Below, piece by piece: positions 5,030 through 5,437 of a DNA stretch of 5,437 nt (positions are counted from its first letter, which is position 1; every line of letters starts with the position of its first letter). The notes under the pieces are model-generated. The model saw only the letters and a program-made list of their open reading frames with translations, was not told the origin of the DNA and did not search any database. The translations under genes and the position numbers were made by a program. Source of the DNA: an uncultured Lysobacter sp. (GTDB lineage Bacteria; Pseudomonadota; Gammaproteobacteria; Xanthomonadales; Xanthomonadaceae); contig CADCUA010000608.1 in assembly GCA_902805755.1 (NCBI GenBank), positions 1-5,437 on the forward strand, given 5' to 3'.

Positions 5030-5237
5030 CGCCGTCCGGCGCGCCTTGGCGGCGACGGAAACGGCGGAGCGGAAATCGGGGGCTGAAAGCATCGTCACGT
5101 GATCATCATGAAATCTTGACGTGGCGATCATGCCCGCAGAGCTCAGCCATTTCGTTCAAAATTTGTTACAAATCCGTAAACGGGCTCAACGGATGTGCCG
5201 AAATGGGCAACCCGTCCCGTCGCTTGCTCAGCGGGCG
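5030..5237. promoter_or_regulatory. Spacer upstream of the NlpC/P60 gene with AT-rich island
   Basis: The 208 bases between the two NlpC/P60 genes are mostly GC-rich, but 5151-5181 is clearly AT-rich, the most AT-rich stretch in the window. It probably holds the promoter of the 4421-5029 gene. On the minus strand, TTGAGC (5189-5184) followed 17 bases later by ACAAAT (5166-5161) is one weak -35/-10 option. A separate promoter would let the two paralogues be expressed independently. Confidence 0.4.
5161..5173. repeat. 13-bp dyad in the AT-rich island
   Basis: ATTTGTTACAAAT is a perfect inverted repeat of six-base arms around a central T. It stands alone in AT-rich DNA about 130 bases upstream of the NlpC/P60 start at 5029, and close to the ATGs at 5131 and 5092. 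This is a reasonable operator or promoter part. I do not recognise the regulator. Confidence 0.4.
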
Positions 5238-5437
5238 CTAGCGAAGCAGGCGACGCGCCCCGACGTAATGCTCGCGCCAGTAGGGGCCGTCCAGATGGTC
5301 CAGCCGCACACTGCCGCCGCCGCTGGGCGCATGCACGAAACGGCCCTGGCCGACGTAGATGCCGACATGGTCGACCGAGCCGGCGCTGGCGAAAAACACC
5401 AAGTCCGCGGTTGCAAGACGCTCGGGTGCCCGTCGCG
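5238..5437 (-). CDS. Second NlpC/P60 family peptidase (3' end only, cut by window edge)
   Basis: The last 65 residues of another NlpC/P60 peptidase are present, ending in LLR before TAG at 5240-5238. ADLVFFASAGSVDHVGIYVG contains the catalytic His, and RFVHAPSGGGSVRLDHL contains the third catalytic position. The ending PYWREHYVGARRLLR parallels GYWSEKFMSARRVHGT of the neighbouring paralogue. The catalytic Cys and the N-terminus lie outside the window, so integrity cannot be judged. It is upstream of, and in the same direction as, the 4421-5029 gene, but the 208-base gap argues against tight coupling. Confidence 0.88.
   Translation of the reverse strand, partial: RRAPERLATADLVFFASAGSVDHVGIYVGQGRFVHAPSGGGSVRLDHLDGPYWREHYVGARRLLR

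Noticed and set aside
5030..5131. N-terminal extension of the NlpC/P60 gene to 5092 or 5131
   Set aside because: It would place up to 34 residues ahead of a clean signal peptide and has no good ribosome binding site. It cannot be fully excluded.

Overview
This is a GC-rich bacterial chromosome fragment with six protein genes, two of them cut by the window edges. Protein similarity recalled from memory points to the Xanthomonadaceae (Lysobacter, Luteimonas or Stenotrophomonas relatives). The metallo-beta-lactamase resembles L1 of Stenotrophomonas, and the Nudix enzyme and hotdog thioesterase resemble xanthomonad versions. No search was run. There is no sign of a plasmid, phage, transposon, CRISPR array, rRNA or tRNA.

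Layout from left to right. Bases 1-57 contain only G and C, with long C runs, and look like a low-quality contig end. The next gene is the 5' part of a PhoA-type alkaline phosphatase (minus strand, start 518). It is divergent from a dicarboxylate/amino acid:cation symporter of the DAACS (GltP/DctA/GltPh) family (654-2027, plus). After a 137-base gap come two minus-strand genes that read as one transcript: an L1-like subclass B3 metallo-beta-lactamase (start 3516) and then a MutT-like Nudix hydrolase (2653-2165). Their stop and start codons overlap as TGATG. About 350 bases of mostly regulatory-looking DNA (3517-3865) separate the lactamase from a plus-strand acyl-CoA thioesterase (3866-4363). 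This gap holds several dyads and a possible 41-residue leader ORF with a good ribosome binding site. A strong GC hairpin at 4378-4395 ends the convergent pair thioesterase/NlpC-P60 peptidase. The last two genes are tandem NlpC/P60 cell-wall peptidases on the minus strand (4421-5029, and the 3' end of another at 5238-5437), separated by a short AT-rich spacer with a 13-base dyad.

Most genes look like ordinary housekeeping or envelope functions: exported phosphatase, exported beta-lactamase, exported peptidoglycan endopeptidases, a nutrient symporter, nucleotide-pool sanitation and acyl-CoA turnover. I see no undescribed multi-gene system. The strongest lead is inside the symporter. By alignment from memory to GltPh, several residues of the Na1 and Na3 sites are replaced, including Lys for the Asn of the NMDGT motif and Gln for a conserved Asp of TM8, while the Na2 loop is kept. 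This suggests altered ion coupling. Second-tier leads are the coupled lactamase-Nudix pair, the candidate leader ORF before the thioesterase, and the duplicated NlpC/P60 genes.
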